64,000 bases of DNA from Argyresthia goedartella. Its lineage: Eukaryota; Arthropoda; Insecta; Lepidoptera; Argyresthiidae. The DNA is taken from the NCBI GenBank assembly GCA_949825045.1, contig OX463808.1:32611674-32675673 (forward strand), given 5' to 3'. The notes beneath the pieces are model-generated. The model did not search any database. It was given only the letters and a program-made list of their open reading frames with translations, and was not told where the DNA came from. Positions 23,320-32,210 of this stretch are shown piece after piece (the stretch's first letter is position 1; every line of letters starts with the position of its first letter). The position numbers were made by a program, and so were the translations under genes.

Positions 23320-24360
23320 GTTGATGGAGCGCTTTGATCTATTACGAATGTAAACAAAAAAACCATGAAAATATTAGCCGCAACGCAACACACCAAACCA
23401 CGACCCGATCCAATTTTTTAATTTATCTTTGACTTTGACGCGTGTTTATGTGACTTATTTTTTTTAATTGACGTCATAAAATACGTTCATTTTATTAAAA
23501 GCCTTTATTTAACTTCATTGTATTAGTTCTTAATTTGCCAGATGGATCAATTTTTGTCTATTTTACTATTTTATTGAAACCTTATTTTCTGATTGTGTGT
23601 GCCTGAATTATTCAGAGTCAAAGTAAGAAAAGGCTGAAGTCTGGACTGTGAAAGCCTAATCAGTCCCTAATACACGCCGCGTAGTAGTATTGTTTTTATA
23701 CCTGTTCATATGCGGAGTTAGCTCCACCATTTTCGCCCAGCGCTCTTAATTCGCGAGGTGAGTACTACGAGTGAGTACTACATTAAAGTAGCAGACATTA
23801 CTAAATATGAGTACATATTCATACATTTTTGAACGCATTTTTATTCTAATAATCAGCGTGTTCCGAATCGCACCATAATCGATTATAGCGTCTACGAAGT
23901 CATTCCGAATGAGTTTTAGCGTAACAACGATTGCTCAAATTGGTTGATATGACGTCATGAATGACATCATTAATGCCGCCATATTGTGCTATCAACGCCC
24001 ATGCTTCTGAGCGTGAGCGCTGTGAACAAGCCATCAAAAGTGACAGCTTTCACGCTGACAGCTGACCATCAAACTTAGAACAGGCACCAGTAGCGACTCC
24101 TGGCGATCCATAATTGATTATTTCCTCACTTATTCACCCAAAACAAAGCTAATATAACTATTACGACTGTCTAAGACTCGAAATGACAATAACTAACAAA
24201 AGTTGGGTTATAAATTATAATAGTCTCAACGTCTACCGTCGTGTTCAAAGCATTTCGAATGGATATCTATGATGGTCGTCATTTCCAACTCGGAACGGGC
24301 ATGATGGTCGTGACGTCACGTGAGCGATGATGGCTTTGTTGACGTGACTCGGAACGCGAC
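23320..24360. other. SPCS2 upstream region; possible diverged inverted repeat
   Basis: No open frame of note. Bases 23860-24350 begin with 'gcgtgttccgaatcgcac' and end with 'gactcggaacgcgac', an imperfect inverted pair that may bound an old MITE. The SPCS2 promoter should lie in the first few hundred bases, but no clear core element is recognised. Confidence 0.35.
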
Positions 24361-24599
24361 AAACGTATTATTGTATGGCTGCAATTATTTTTTAATAGTG
24401 GTGTACTCATGCCATCTTTTATGTATATCGACAAACAGAATCAGTAAAGCTAGCCGCGTCTCGTCGCCGTCGTCGGTCGGGAACTATCAAAATATGCATA
24501 TAAGTTTTAACCATTATGTAGAATTTATATCAAATAACTTTATATATTTGATACATTACCTACTTATGTATTTTGAATTAAGGCATTTAAAACTTATAT

Positions 24600-24711
24600 G
24601 TATAAAAACTTAAACGGCTGGTCAGATTGAGATGAAATGTATTTTCTGGCACATTCTAAAGCATGACGTAAAACCGAATACCACCCGGACGGAGCTGCGG
24701 GCAAAAGCTAG
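24600..24711 (+). mobile_element. Non-autonomous Helitron, 3' end
   Basis: Ends with 'ggagctgcgggcaaaagctag' type sequence: a short GC-rich hairpin and terminal CTAG followed by T, the Helitron 3' rule. Preceded by 'aaacggctggtcagattgag', typical of insect Helitrons. The 5' end was not located. Confidence 0.5.
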
Positions 24712-25217
24712 TAATCTATAAATTGGGGATTGTGTTGTAATTCTCAGTAAGGTGCGGCGGGGTTATTGCCATGGTGCACTCACTCAGTAGAAACACTTCC
24801 ATATACAAATTCTGCTTTAGAATAAGTTCTTTCATTCCTCCTTAAAGGTCGTGAGTCAGGCTGAAAGAAAAGTATCCAAAGCTGCAAACTAAATAATAAA
24901 TAAAAAAGAGGTTGTAATTACAATCTGTTCTTGATTAGACTCTGTTAGGTTAGGATACTAGATCCCTATGCTATCTTTAATATGTGTGGTATTATTTGAA
25001 GGGCCTTTCACTGTCTATTTTGCTCACTTAAAGATATCTAACTAAATAAGAACCTCTCCTTTTGTGACAAACAAACCTTCCTTTCCTTGTCTTGAAAAAC
25101 TGATTTGAAGCAGTCATTATCTTTATTAATTCGGTCCATTATATGTACTTTTTCTACAGATGAAGACCATATATATATACCACTGCATATATTCTCCAAT
25201 CCTGTTAAGGATTCTGA

Positions 25218-25400
25218 AAGGCTTTAACCTTTAACATAGGGGGAAATGTATTGGCTCTTAAAGAGGAACTGGTATTTAAACGACGAAGAGTATGTCAAAA
25301 ACACTTTGAAGAGAAATTTCATGCTTCATCCAACACTCTTTTTCGGAATGCCATCCCAACAGTGCATACACCAGTAAAAACCACCATTGTAAAACTATAA
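25218..25400 (+). pseudogene. THAP zinc-finger C-terminal fragment
   Basis: An open stretch ending at TAA 25398 encodes 'RRRVCQKHFEEKF' followed by 'NTLFRNAIPTVHTP'. C-x-x-H-F ... A-I-P-T is the C-terminal half of a THAP DNA-binding domain (second Cys, His and the AVPT-like box). The first C-x-x-C half and any downstream domain are missing. It may derive from a P-element-like transposase or a THAP gene copy. Confidence 0.5.
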
Positions 25401-25669
25401 TTGCAATATATGTTGATTTTAATGATATAAAATGTGATACTCATAAATTAAAAATTATTGAATTATTACTCAATAATTTTTATTTTAGTTCACTAAAAAT
25501 TTTATGAAAATAAACGAAGCCGAAAACGAACGATCTCTCTCAAAATTAAGTTTGTATGATGTCCACACAAATAATCTTATGTGGTCATCCACATAAATAA
25601 ACTCGATTCGAAGATTGATGACTGTAGGTTTCCTTCTAACGTTACAATGCTACAGCTAGTCTATAAATA

Positions 25670-25915
25670 AATAAATAAATAAATAATACCTTGGACACTA
25701 TTTACACACATTGATCTAGCCCCAAACTAGGATTCCTTATATCTTGGGTACTAGACAATGATACACATACTTTTATAGATAAATATTATACTTAGATACT
25801 TAGACAACCATGACTAGGGTAAAAACATCCGTTCTCATCAAACAAATATTTGCCCCACCGGGACTCGAACCCGGCGGGGTCACTGCCGACTCGGCCTTTC
25901 GGGTCGTCAATGGTC
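25670..25915 (-). repeat. tRNA-derived SINE, minus strand
   Basis: On the minus strand a tRNA-like head has a B box ('gggttcgagtcccggtgggg', about 25855-25880). The body has 'atttgtttgatgagaacgg' and a (TTTA)n tail seen as 'aaataaataaat' at about 25664. Same type as the SINE at 11370. Confidence 0.7.
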
Positions 25916-26393
25916 TATGGTATATCTATAGGTAAGTTTTTGTTAGACTTGGTTCTTTCACTCGCCGCCAGACGGCGTTGGCCGTTGGCAGACTGATGTC
26001 TCTATATCAAGACTAACAATAATGTAGGTATAATTATACTCAGTGGTTATTGCAACTAAGGGGTTATTGTAACTAGATCGAAAAGCTTCTTCTATACCGA
26101 AAGCCATGACTCTGTTCTACGACCAATAGCAACCAATAGGTTAAGTCTATTAATATAGATGGCGCTTTTGACTTACGTAGCTTCTTGTGAGACCGCCATT
26201 TTATTTGCATTGAAGACGCACGCACGTGGGTCTAAATTTGGTTTGTGATTTCTGTTTAATTTGTTTTTTCGACGGTTTCTTCGAACCCAATATAACTATG
26301 ATCCAAATGAGTTTACTGCTCTATCCCAATATATTATTAATTATAAGCATAACTTTAATGTTTTTCCTTTCAATAAACACGTTTGACTCACCT

Positions 26394-26775
26394 TCATGTA
26401 TTCTTTGCTTAGAACTTGATAAATGGCTTTACATTTATCCGGAATATTTTTTGACAATGCTTGATGAGAAATTGCTGCTGAGAATCTGAGATCCCTGTCA
26501 GTCCTCCCAGTAGCTAAAAACCTTAATGTACAGGTTAATCTTTCATGAGGAGATATAGGCTGGCGCATAACAGTATCTTCTTTTTTAATTATAGGTGTTG
26601 TTAGTCGCAGTAACTCTTCATAGGAGGTTTCATCCATTTTTAGATAACCTCGCCAGTCATCGGGATCTTCTCTCAAATCTTCGATTAAATTAATATGTGA
26701 ATGTATGTTTCTCCGTAACAACCATGTTTTGCTCCACTTACTTTGCGGCGGCGTCTTTGCTTGTTGCTTTTTTTA
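26394..26775 (-). pseudogene. PIF/Harbinger transposase, 5' coding piece
   Basis: The minus strand encodes 'WLLRRNIHSHINLIEDLRED', 'WRGYLKMDETSYEELL', 'ISPHERLTCTLRFLATG' and 'IPDKCKAIYQVLSKEYMK', the N-terminal helical part of HARBI1-like nucleases. After YMK comes a consensus donor, GTGAGT, at the place where many Harbinger transposases have an intron. The catalytic DDE exon is absent downstream and the frame meets a stop just upstream of the first residues. A fragment, though the piece present has no internal stop. Confidence 0.7.
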
Positions 26776-26934
26776 AATTAATCAGTAAACCATAAAATGA
26801 TGCAACCAATAAAAACCCTCTTCTGTTGGCCACATCTTGACGTAGTGCGTGGAGACGCTTGGAGCAGCTGAATTGGGTAGTATAATAACATCACATACAG
26901 TAATGGGTCCTTTTTAGAAAGCACCCTTCCAACA

Positions 26935-27206
26935 AAGTTTTTCAAATCAGTCATACTCAACTGCATCCAGTCCCTCTATTCACAATGCTTCACTTTACTC
27001 AAATCAACAAAGACCTCTTATTCAGTCGCCAATGCATTCGCCAATTTATGAACAATGTATTCTACGCAATCAGTCACAGATTATCGGATCATACACCTAG
27101 TCAGTATGTTCACACTGTACCAAGTGCTACGATTCAATCGCAAGGTCATCAACAAAGCACAAATTCAGCTGTTGACTACGTATCTCAGTTCGATGCTTAT
27201 GATTAA
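26935..27206 (+). pseudogene. Probable second Harbinger ORF, C-terminal part
   Basis: An open frame on the opposite strand to the transposase encodes a Ser/Gln/Tyr-rich tail ending 'STNSAVDYVSQFDAYD' and stop. Harbinger elements normally carry a second DNA-binding (Myb/MADF) gene, and divergent placement fits. The DNA-binding part is not visible, so this is inference from position and composition. A 27-bp unit covering the stop ('ttcgatgcttatgattaa') is tandemly repeated. Confidence 0.4.
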
Positions 27207-27594
27207 GTCTGATTTTCGATGCTTATGATTAAATCTGATTTGTAATACTTACATAATTTTTAAATATTAAAATTTCTCTTTAAATATTAAATATTAAAAT
27301 ATTTTATTTTCACGTAATTTTAAGTAATCCTTTTGTAAAACAATATATATTGCTTCACACGTTTCTGGTATGATACTAGAAAGTGATTGAGGTGATATTA
27401 TTATTGAAGAAATAGGTCTTCTTAGGTATTCCCTATTGCTAAAAATCTGAGTTTTGCTGTAAACCACTGACCAGATATCGAGATAGACAGCGAAAGTCTA
27501 CCTACTTTGCGTGTTTTTAATAGGCGGACTCCGCTCATCCCGGCTCAGTCGCTCTCTGGCTGTTCGAATGTAAGCCGTGTACTAATAAACTTAT

Positions 27595-27680
27595 AAAACT
27601 CGCCTTCGGCTCGTTTCATAAGCCCACTCTCGAGTTTTAATGCCCTCCATTATGCAGCAGTCACATAAACTACTATATCG
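27595..27680 (-). repeat. Dispersed CTCGAG repeat, copy 2 (reversed)
   Basis: The reverse complement matches 45105-45200, including 'gaaacgagccgaaggcgag' and 'cactctcgag'. It lies just upstream of the DIRS gag-like region and might belong to its terminal repeat; this is not shown. Confidence 0.55.
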
Positions 27681-27749
27681 TGCGACATTTTAGTTTTTAA
27701 TCATTAACATCCCTTGTAATAATCTGATTCCAGTTGGTGCTCGCAAATA

Positions 27750-28774
27750 TGAGTGATATACAGAATAATGATAAAAAACGAATACATGAAAGACCGATAT
27801 AACGTAATTCTGAATTGAGTACGAGCAGTAGAAGCGTATCATCCTCTGGAAATGACACGTGACCACGTAAAAAGCGTAGCAGAAATCCAAAACGACGGCG
27901 ACAGCGTACACTAAAGAAATATGCCAAGGAAGTTAAAAAGCTGCGTAATATTGGAAGTATATCCAAACGTTGCACCCAATTTTAAATTAAATGCACTACG
28001 ATTGCCTTGATGCTGGTACTAGCAGAGATTTTGTATATATTTGTATAAAATCTCCATTCTCACATTCCCGAAGGCAATGAAAACCCAGATCTCAGCATAT
28101 CGCCAGGAACTACTGTACAAGAGCCAATGGCTCCAACGACTCCACAAGTATTTCTAGATATACTCACAAGTATCCAAAGTTTGGCGATAAGTCATGGAGT
28201 AAAGTACGCTACGCAGATGTTGAAAAATCTTGCAGGTCTTCTTCAAGTTTTATCGCATTGGAGCCCAACGAGGAAATTCGATGATATGATAAGGCAAAAT
28301 ATTTGATTTCCACAGATAAATCATCTACCAGTCTCACGCTTGCTCTTTTGAAACAAAAAGAAGTACTTGAAACTAGCACTCGTGAGTCTCTTAGGTGGAA
28401 CCCACAATCAGAACAGCTGTCATACTCACTAATAAAAGATAAGCTCGAGAATATATTTATTGAAGGTGAGTTTCATAAAGTATCAGCGGATGCACTACAG
28501 ATGGTGCGTGGTCACAGAGCAGGAGTAATCCTGCTCTTTGAGAGGAGCTATTCTGAAATAGGCAAAAGATCCTTTGGTCAAATCTAACCTCCGGTAAATT
28601 CCGGCGACAACCTCTAAACTATTTCACTGCGAGTCTTACAGGTGCTCTAGAAATAGGGGCGGTATCCGCAAGGCATTCTACTCCTTGTCCAAGTCTAGTA
28701 CAAGCACAGCCACTTTGCAATCGAAAACATATGCTCGCCACCTCGAGCAGAGAACAGGCAATGGTATTCCAACC
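27750..28774 (+). pseudogene. DIRS gag-like ORF1, decayed
   Basis: From an ATG at 27750 the frame gives a basic N-terminus ('RKKRSRNPKRRRQRTLKKYA' region) with two stops. After shifts come 'KFGDKSWSKVRYADVEKS', 'SSFIALEPNEEIR' and an open stretch at 28303-28587 ('RESLRWNPQSEQLSYSLIKD'). The order basic head, conserved middle, Q/N-rich tail suits DIRS ORF1. Identification rests partly on the RT and recombinase downstream. Confidence 0.5.
28771..28774. other. Target-site duplication AACC (left)
   Basis: AACC directly abuts the LTR at 28775 and is repeated right after the other LTR at 31201-31204. Confidence 0.8.
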
Positions 28775-28964
28775 TTTAGGAGTGTCAATAATGTTCACTT
28801 AGTCTTTAGTATAGATCCTTTATTACAGTTCAGCTTTACACGGTACACCCGGGATAACACAGAAGAGACAAGTTACTTAGAACGCGATTACGGAACGACT
28901 AACTCGCAAGCAGAGCGCACTCGCTACCACTGTTACATATTGCTGACATAAGCATGTCCCTACA
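28775..28964 (-). repeat. LTR (3' LTR of the minus-strand element)
   Basis: 190 bp, begins TGTAGGGACATG on the minus strand and ends ACTCCTAAA. Identical to 31011-31200. Confidence 0.88.
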
Positions 28965-28985
28965 CTCATCCCCCTCTTAAAAAAA
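28965..28985 (-). other. Polypurine tract
   Basis: The minus strand reads AAGAGGGGGATGAG directly before the 3' LTR, as expected for plus-strand priming. Confidence 0.6.
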
Positions 28986-29331
28986 CAAAAATTTTACTTG
29001 AAATTTTTAACAATTACAAAACATTATGCAAAAACTTACTTGACTGACTGTACTTTGAAACGTCCAATACAATGCAAAAATACCTGATACTATCTGTAAT
29101 GATTCTGCTGACTCTAAGTTCTGAGCAACGCTGCAATGATAAACACTAATGCAAAACTGTATTCTGATTCTGAATGATGAAATATACCTTCTGTTAATAT
29201 ATATCGTGTTTCATTTGTTATTTATAACAATGCTTATGCCTACATCCGTTTAACAAAACATTGTCTACATGTATTCCTTTCTAATTCAAAGATTAGAAAT
29301 TACACTTGCAATTAAATACGTTAGTTAAAAC

Positions 29332-29411
29332 TTGTTGGAATGAGTACCTCCTTGGCGTCATACTAAGTACACAATCCCACGAAAGTCCTACGTTGATACT
29401 CATTCCAACAA
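29332..29411. other. 15-bp perfect inverted repeat in the element's 3' region
   Basis: TTGTTGGAATGAGTA (29332-29346) and its exact complement (29397-29411) enclose a 50-base loop. Confidence 0.6.
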
Positions 29412-29728
29412 TTACACATAAGTTGTATATCAATCAATACGTTATCAAACTTACTTGGGACGAAATACTGTAGTTATACAAAACTGAACTGATGATAACC
29501 CACTTAAGTCTAACATAAAATACTTTAGTACATTCCATATTAACTTGTGTGACACAAAAATAAACGTACACCTATTCATTTTTGTGTCCCCAAGCCAACG
29601 ATACATACATATGCGGTACATGTGTTTCAATGCCCGACTTGAAATTCAATACATTGCAATACAATACAATACAATACTTTGCAAATACAATCAATAGGAA
29701 AAAAACTTACGAGACTACTTCGTAATCG

Positions 29729-29962
29729 CTACACACTTTGGGATGCTGCATTCATGTCCTTTCTAAACAATTTTCTTAGATGATTCTTGTAAAGTCCGAA
29801 GGCCACATACAAATACATAAGCACTACAGCCACTGTCAGCACCATCAACATCACAAAATTACTATTAACTTTTGTTTCTACCTCTGTGATGCGCGGACTC
29901 GCGTTATTAGCTCCGTTTTGCGCAATGAGTATTTCCTCGTGCTTGCTTTGATTTCCACCCAT
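29729..29962 (-). CDS. Small predicted myristoylated membrane protein of the LTR element
   Basis: A 77-codon intact frame starts MGGNQSKHEE. Gly2 with Ser6 fits an N-myristoylation signal. A polar stretch (IAQNGANNASP) follows, then one strong transmembrane helix at residues 36-58 (FVMLMVLTVAVVLMYLYVAF), then a basic tail (NHLRKLFRKDM). An upstream ATG at 30001 would add 13 residues; the MGG start is preferred because it exposes the acylation motif. The ORF lies about 260 bases after the pol-like stop and 760 bases before the 3' LTR, the place of accessory or env-like ORFs. It is too small for a fusion glycoprotein and has no signal peptide. Function unknown. Confidence 0.6.
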   Translation of the reverse strand: MGGNQSKHEEILIAQNGANNASPRITEVETKVNSNFVMLMVLTVAVVLMYLYVAFGLYKNHLRKLFRKDMNAASQSV

Positions 29963-30223
29963 TGTGTTCCAAAAAATAGCAATTTTGTTAACTCGATACA
30001 ATTGATGCGCTAAGGGCCCGATAAGTAACTCTTATCAATATTGCGGTAATAATGACGATTTACTCTCGCACAGCTATATTTAAACTATTGACTATTCTAA
30101 TTAATGGTGCTGACCGCTGAGGTAAACATTTTTCTTACAACAACATCCGTCATTTAACATCTGACAAAATCCGTATTTAAACTATATTATTTTCTATTCA
30201 AAACTTATACCTATTGCGTGTGC

Positions 30224-30880
30224 TCAATTAATGAAGCGCACGGGTCGCTTGACGACGCGGCCGCTACGTGTGCACTTTTCGCTGGCGGGTACTAAATCTG
30301 CCGCTGGCTCGAAATTTGAAAAGGGGGGTGGCATGTCTATTGTCTGTTGGTTTGTTTGTCCCCTAACTCTCAATGTCTGATCTTGACTCGCTGTCAACAC
30401 CGCTCTTACAGGCGTCGGTAGTCGTGCCATCCATAATCTATGAACTGTTTCATCACTCGCTTGGCAGTTCCTTGCTAAAGTCATCATTTTTCGTAGCAGC
30501 TGCGTGGGTTTCTGTGATCCCAAATCCATTTCACCGACCAGACGCTGAAATTGTCGTTCTGGAGACTCTTCGTACACCTTGAGAAGCCTCTCTTTGAGTG
30601 AATTATATTTCCCTTCTGCTGGTGGTGTATAAAGTATGTCTGAGCACTGTTGTAATGCATCCCTACTTAACTTTGACACTGCCAGTTGGTATTTATATTC
30701 GTCACCTTGTTTCTGGGGGCTGACTATCGCCTCGAACTGCGCGAACCATAAACGCGGCTGTTCCTGCCAGAATTCAGGGATTCTCGCCGACACCGAAATT
30801 GACGCCATTTCAGATGGTTGCTCTTCTTTGCTGGGTCCGGCGGCGGCTCCAGCCTTGTCTTGGCCCGCTCCCTTACTCAT
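30224..30880 (-). CDS. Gag-like protein fused in frame to an integrase-type tail
   Basis: 218 codons. Residues 27-165 match the capsid-like N-terminal region of CsRn1-type gag ('RIPEFWQEQPRLWFAQFEA', 'YNSLKERLLKVYEESPERQF', 'LWMARLPTPVRAVL'). From about residue 172 the sequence switches to 'ASEKCTRSGRVVKRPVRF', the C-terminal end typical of Ty3/gypsy polyproteins. The join is in frame and stop-free, so an internal deletion made a compact chimera lacking zinc knuckle, protease, RT and RNase H. Whether it is translated or useful is unknown. Confidence 0.75.
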   Translation of the reverse strand: MSKGAGQDKAGAAAGPSKEEQPSEMASISVSARIPEFWQEQPRLWFAQFEAIVSPQKQGDEYKYQLAVSKLSRDALQQCSDILYTPPAEGKYNSLKERLLKVYEESPERQFQRLVGEMDLGSQKPTQLLRKMMTLARNCQASDETVHRLWMARLPTPVRAVLTASQDQTLRVRGQTNQQTIDMPPPFSNFEPAADLVPASEKCTRSGRVVKRPVRFIN

Positions 30881-30996
30881 TGTTCCACGTTGAAACTCCG
30901 GCCAAGTCGTGGTTACTTAGCCGGGAGTCGTCCCGTCGCCGCTCGTTCGTAGGTAGGTATACACTTGTCACTGCACTGATTCCCAGAAAAAAAAGA

Positions 30997-31009
30997 GTCG
31001 GGGTCACCA
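30997..31009 (-). other. Primer-binding site, tRNA-Trp
   Basis: The minus strand TGGTGACCCCGAC follows the 5' LTR and is complementary to the CCA-bearing 3' end of eukaryotic tRNA-Trp. Confidence 0.75.
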
Positions 31010-31010
31010 A

Positions 31011-31200
31011 TTTAGGAGTGTCAATAATGTTCACTTAGTCTTTAGTATAGATCCTTTATTACAGTTCAGCTTTACACGGTACACCCGGGATAACACAGAA
31101 GAGACAAGTTACTTAGAACGCGATTACGGAACGACTAACTCGCAAGCAGAGCGCACTCGCTACCACTGTTACATATTGCTGACATAAGCATGTCCCTACA
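31011..31200 (-). repeat. LTR (5' LTR of the minus-strand element)
   Basis: Identical to 28775-28964; followed on the plus strand by the AACC target duplication. Confidence 0.88.
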
Positions 31201-31331
31201 AACCCATTCACAAGACAATACACAAAGATACCAACTACCTATGCAAGATGGTTACTAGTAGTACCCGCTCCTCGTGAGGTGATGGTTGGTTGTTCGGGCG
31301 CTCCCGCTTATTTAATTCTTAAGCAGACAAA

Positions 31332-32210
31332 ATGCCGTATCTAACCCTAGAAGCAGTGGAATCAGTGATCAAAAAGTGCCTAGAACCAATTGAGCGAAAG
31401 TTAAGTGAGCTAGAAGCTACTATCGTGCGCCTAGGAGAAGAGAAAGAAGCCAAACAAAGTGATCCAAAGCAGAATACAACGGCCGCCATCACTCCCCGGC
31501 TGCCGCAAAACACCGCGGCACAAAAGAAGCCAATTACGAAAGAGATTACAAGACGAGTTTCAACATCTGGCCGAGTTGGAGCGACAGGCCCAATCACAGC
31601 TCACGAGCTTCGTGCCGAGACTCGCAACAAGCTGGCTCCGAACCAATCAGCAGCGCCCGCTGGACACAATGAGACTACGCCAACGACGCTTGCGACTGCG
31701 CTGCCGGCGCAAAATGAAATCAAGGAGGTGACGATCGATATTGTTCAGATTCCACCTCACGAAACTTTGATTCCAGGAGATCTTGAAGTTAAAACAAATG
31801 ACGACAGTGACTGGCAAGTTGTACCAAAACGTGGATGGCGACGACGGAACACAAGAACCAATGTAATATGTGGTACAGGTGTGGATGACCCATACTTACA
31901 AACAGTGGAGCGGGCGAAGAAAATCCACGCATGCTTCTTACGCCCAGAAGTTACAGCAGAAAGCATGCTAGCATATATGGAAAAGAAGAAACAATCAGGA
32001 AAGTATAGAGTAGAAACACTCGAGCTCAAGCACACGCACTACGCTTCATTTGCCATCTTCGTCCCAACAAGTCTGTTTGATTTATTCATGACACCGGCCA
32101 ATTGGCCTCCGGGGACTGAAATCACAGAGTGGTTTCGGCCCAGCACACGGCGATTAGCGCGTTCGTCACCTGACTCCAGCAGCACCGGGCGAGCTTGGTG
32201 TTCGATCTAA
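31332..32210 (+). CDS. LINE ORF1-like protein
   Basis: 292 codons, intact. The N-terminus is a short coiled coil (VESVIKKCLEPIERKLSELE). A basic Pro/Thr/Ala-rich linker follows, then a conserved-looking C-terminal domain ('VVPKRGWRRRNTRTNVICGT', 'ACFLRPEVTAESMLAYMEKK', 'HYASFAIFVP', 'NWPPGTEITEWFRP'). This is the ORF1 layout of CR1-group LINEs whose domain follows 'G..L.VVP..', an RNA-binding structural protein. The last 20 or so residues look like read-through past the deletion junction. Confidence 0.65.
   Translation: MPYLTLEAVESVIKKCLEPIERKLSELEATIVRLGEEKEAKQSDPKQNTTAAITPRLPQNTAAQKKPITKEITRRVSTSGRVGATGPITAHELRAETRNKLAPNQSAAPAGHNETTPTTLATALPAQNEIKEVTIDIVQIPPHETLIPGDLEVKTNDDSDWQVVPKRGWRRRNTRTNVICGTGVDDPYLQTVERAKKIHACFLRPEVTAESMLAYMEKKKQSGKYRVETLELKHTHYASFAIFVPTSLFDLFMTPANWPPGTEITEWFRPSTRRLARSSPDSSSTGRAWCSI

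Larger units (their letters stand above)
28775..31200 (-). mobile_element. Ty3/gypsy (CsRn1/Kabuki-like) deletion derivative
   Basis: About 2.4 kb, minus orientation. Two 190-bp LTRs (28775-28964 and 31011-31200) are identical by eye and flanked by AACC. The primer-binding site next to the 5' LTR matches the 3' end of tRNA-Trp and a purine tract precedes the 3' LTR. Between them are a short gag-like ORF fused to an integrase-like tail and a small membrane-protein ORF; protease, RT, RNase H and most of integrase are missing. The 4-bp duplication and tRNA-Trp priming fit the CsRn1 lineage. Identical LTRs mean a recent insertion, so the deleted form was probably mobilised by an intact relative. 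Confidence 0.88.
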
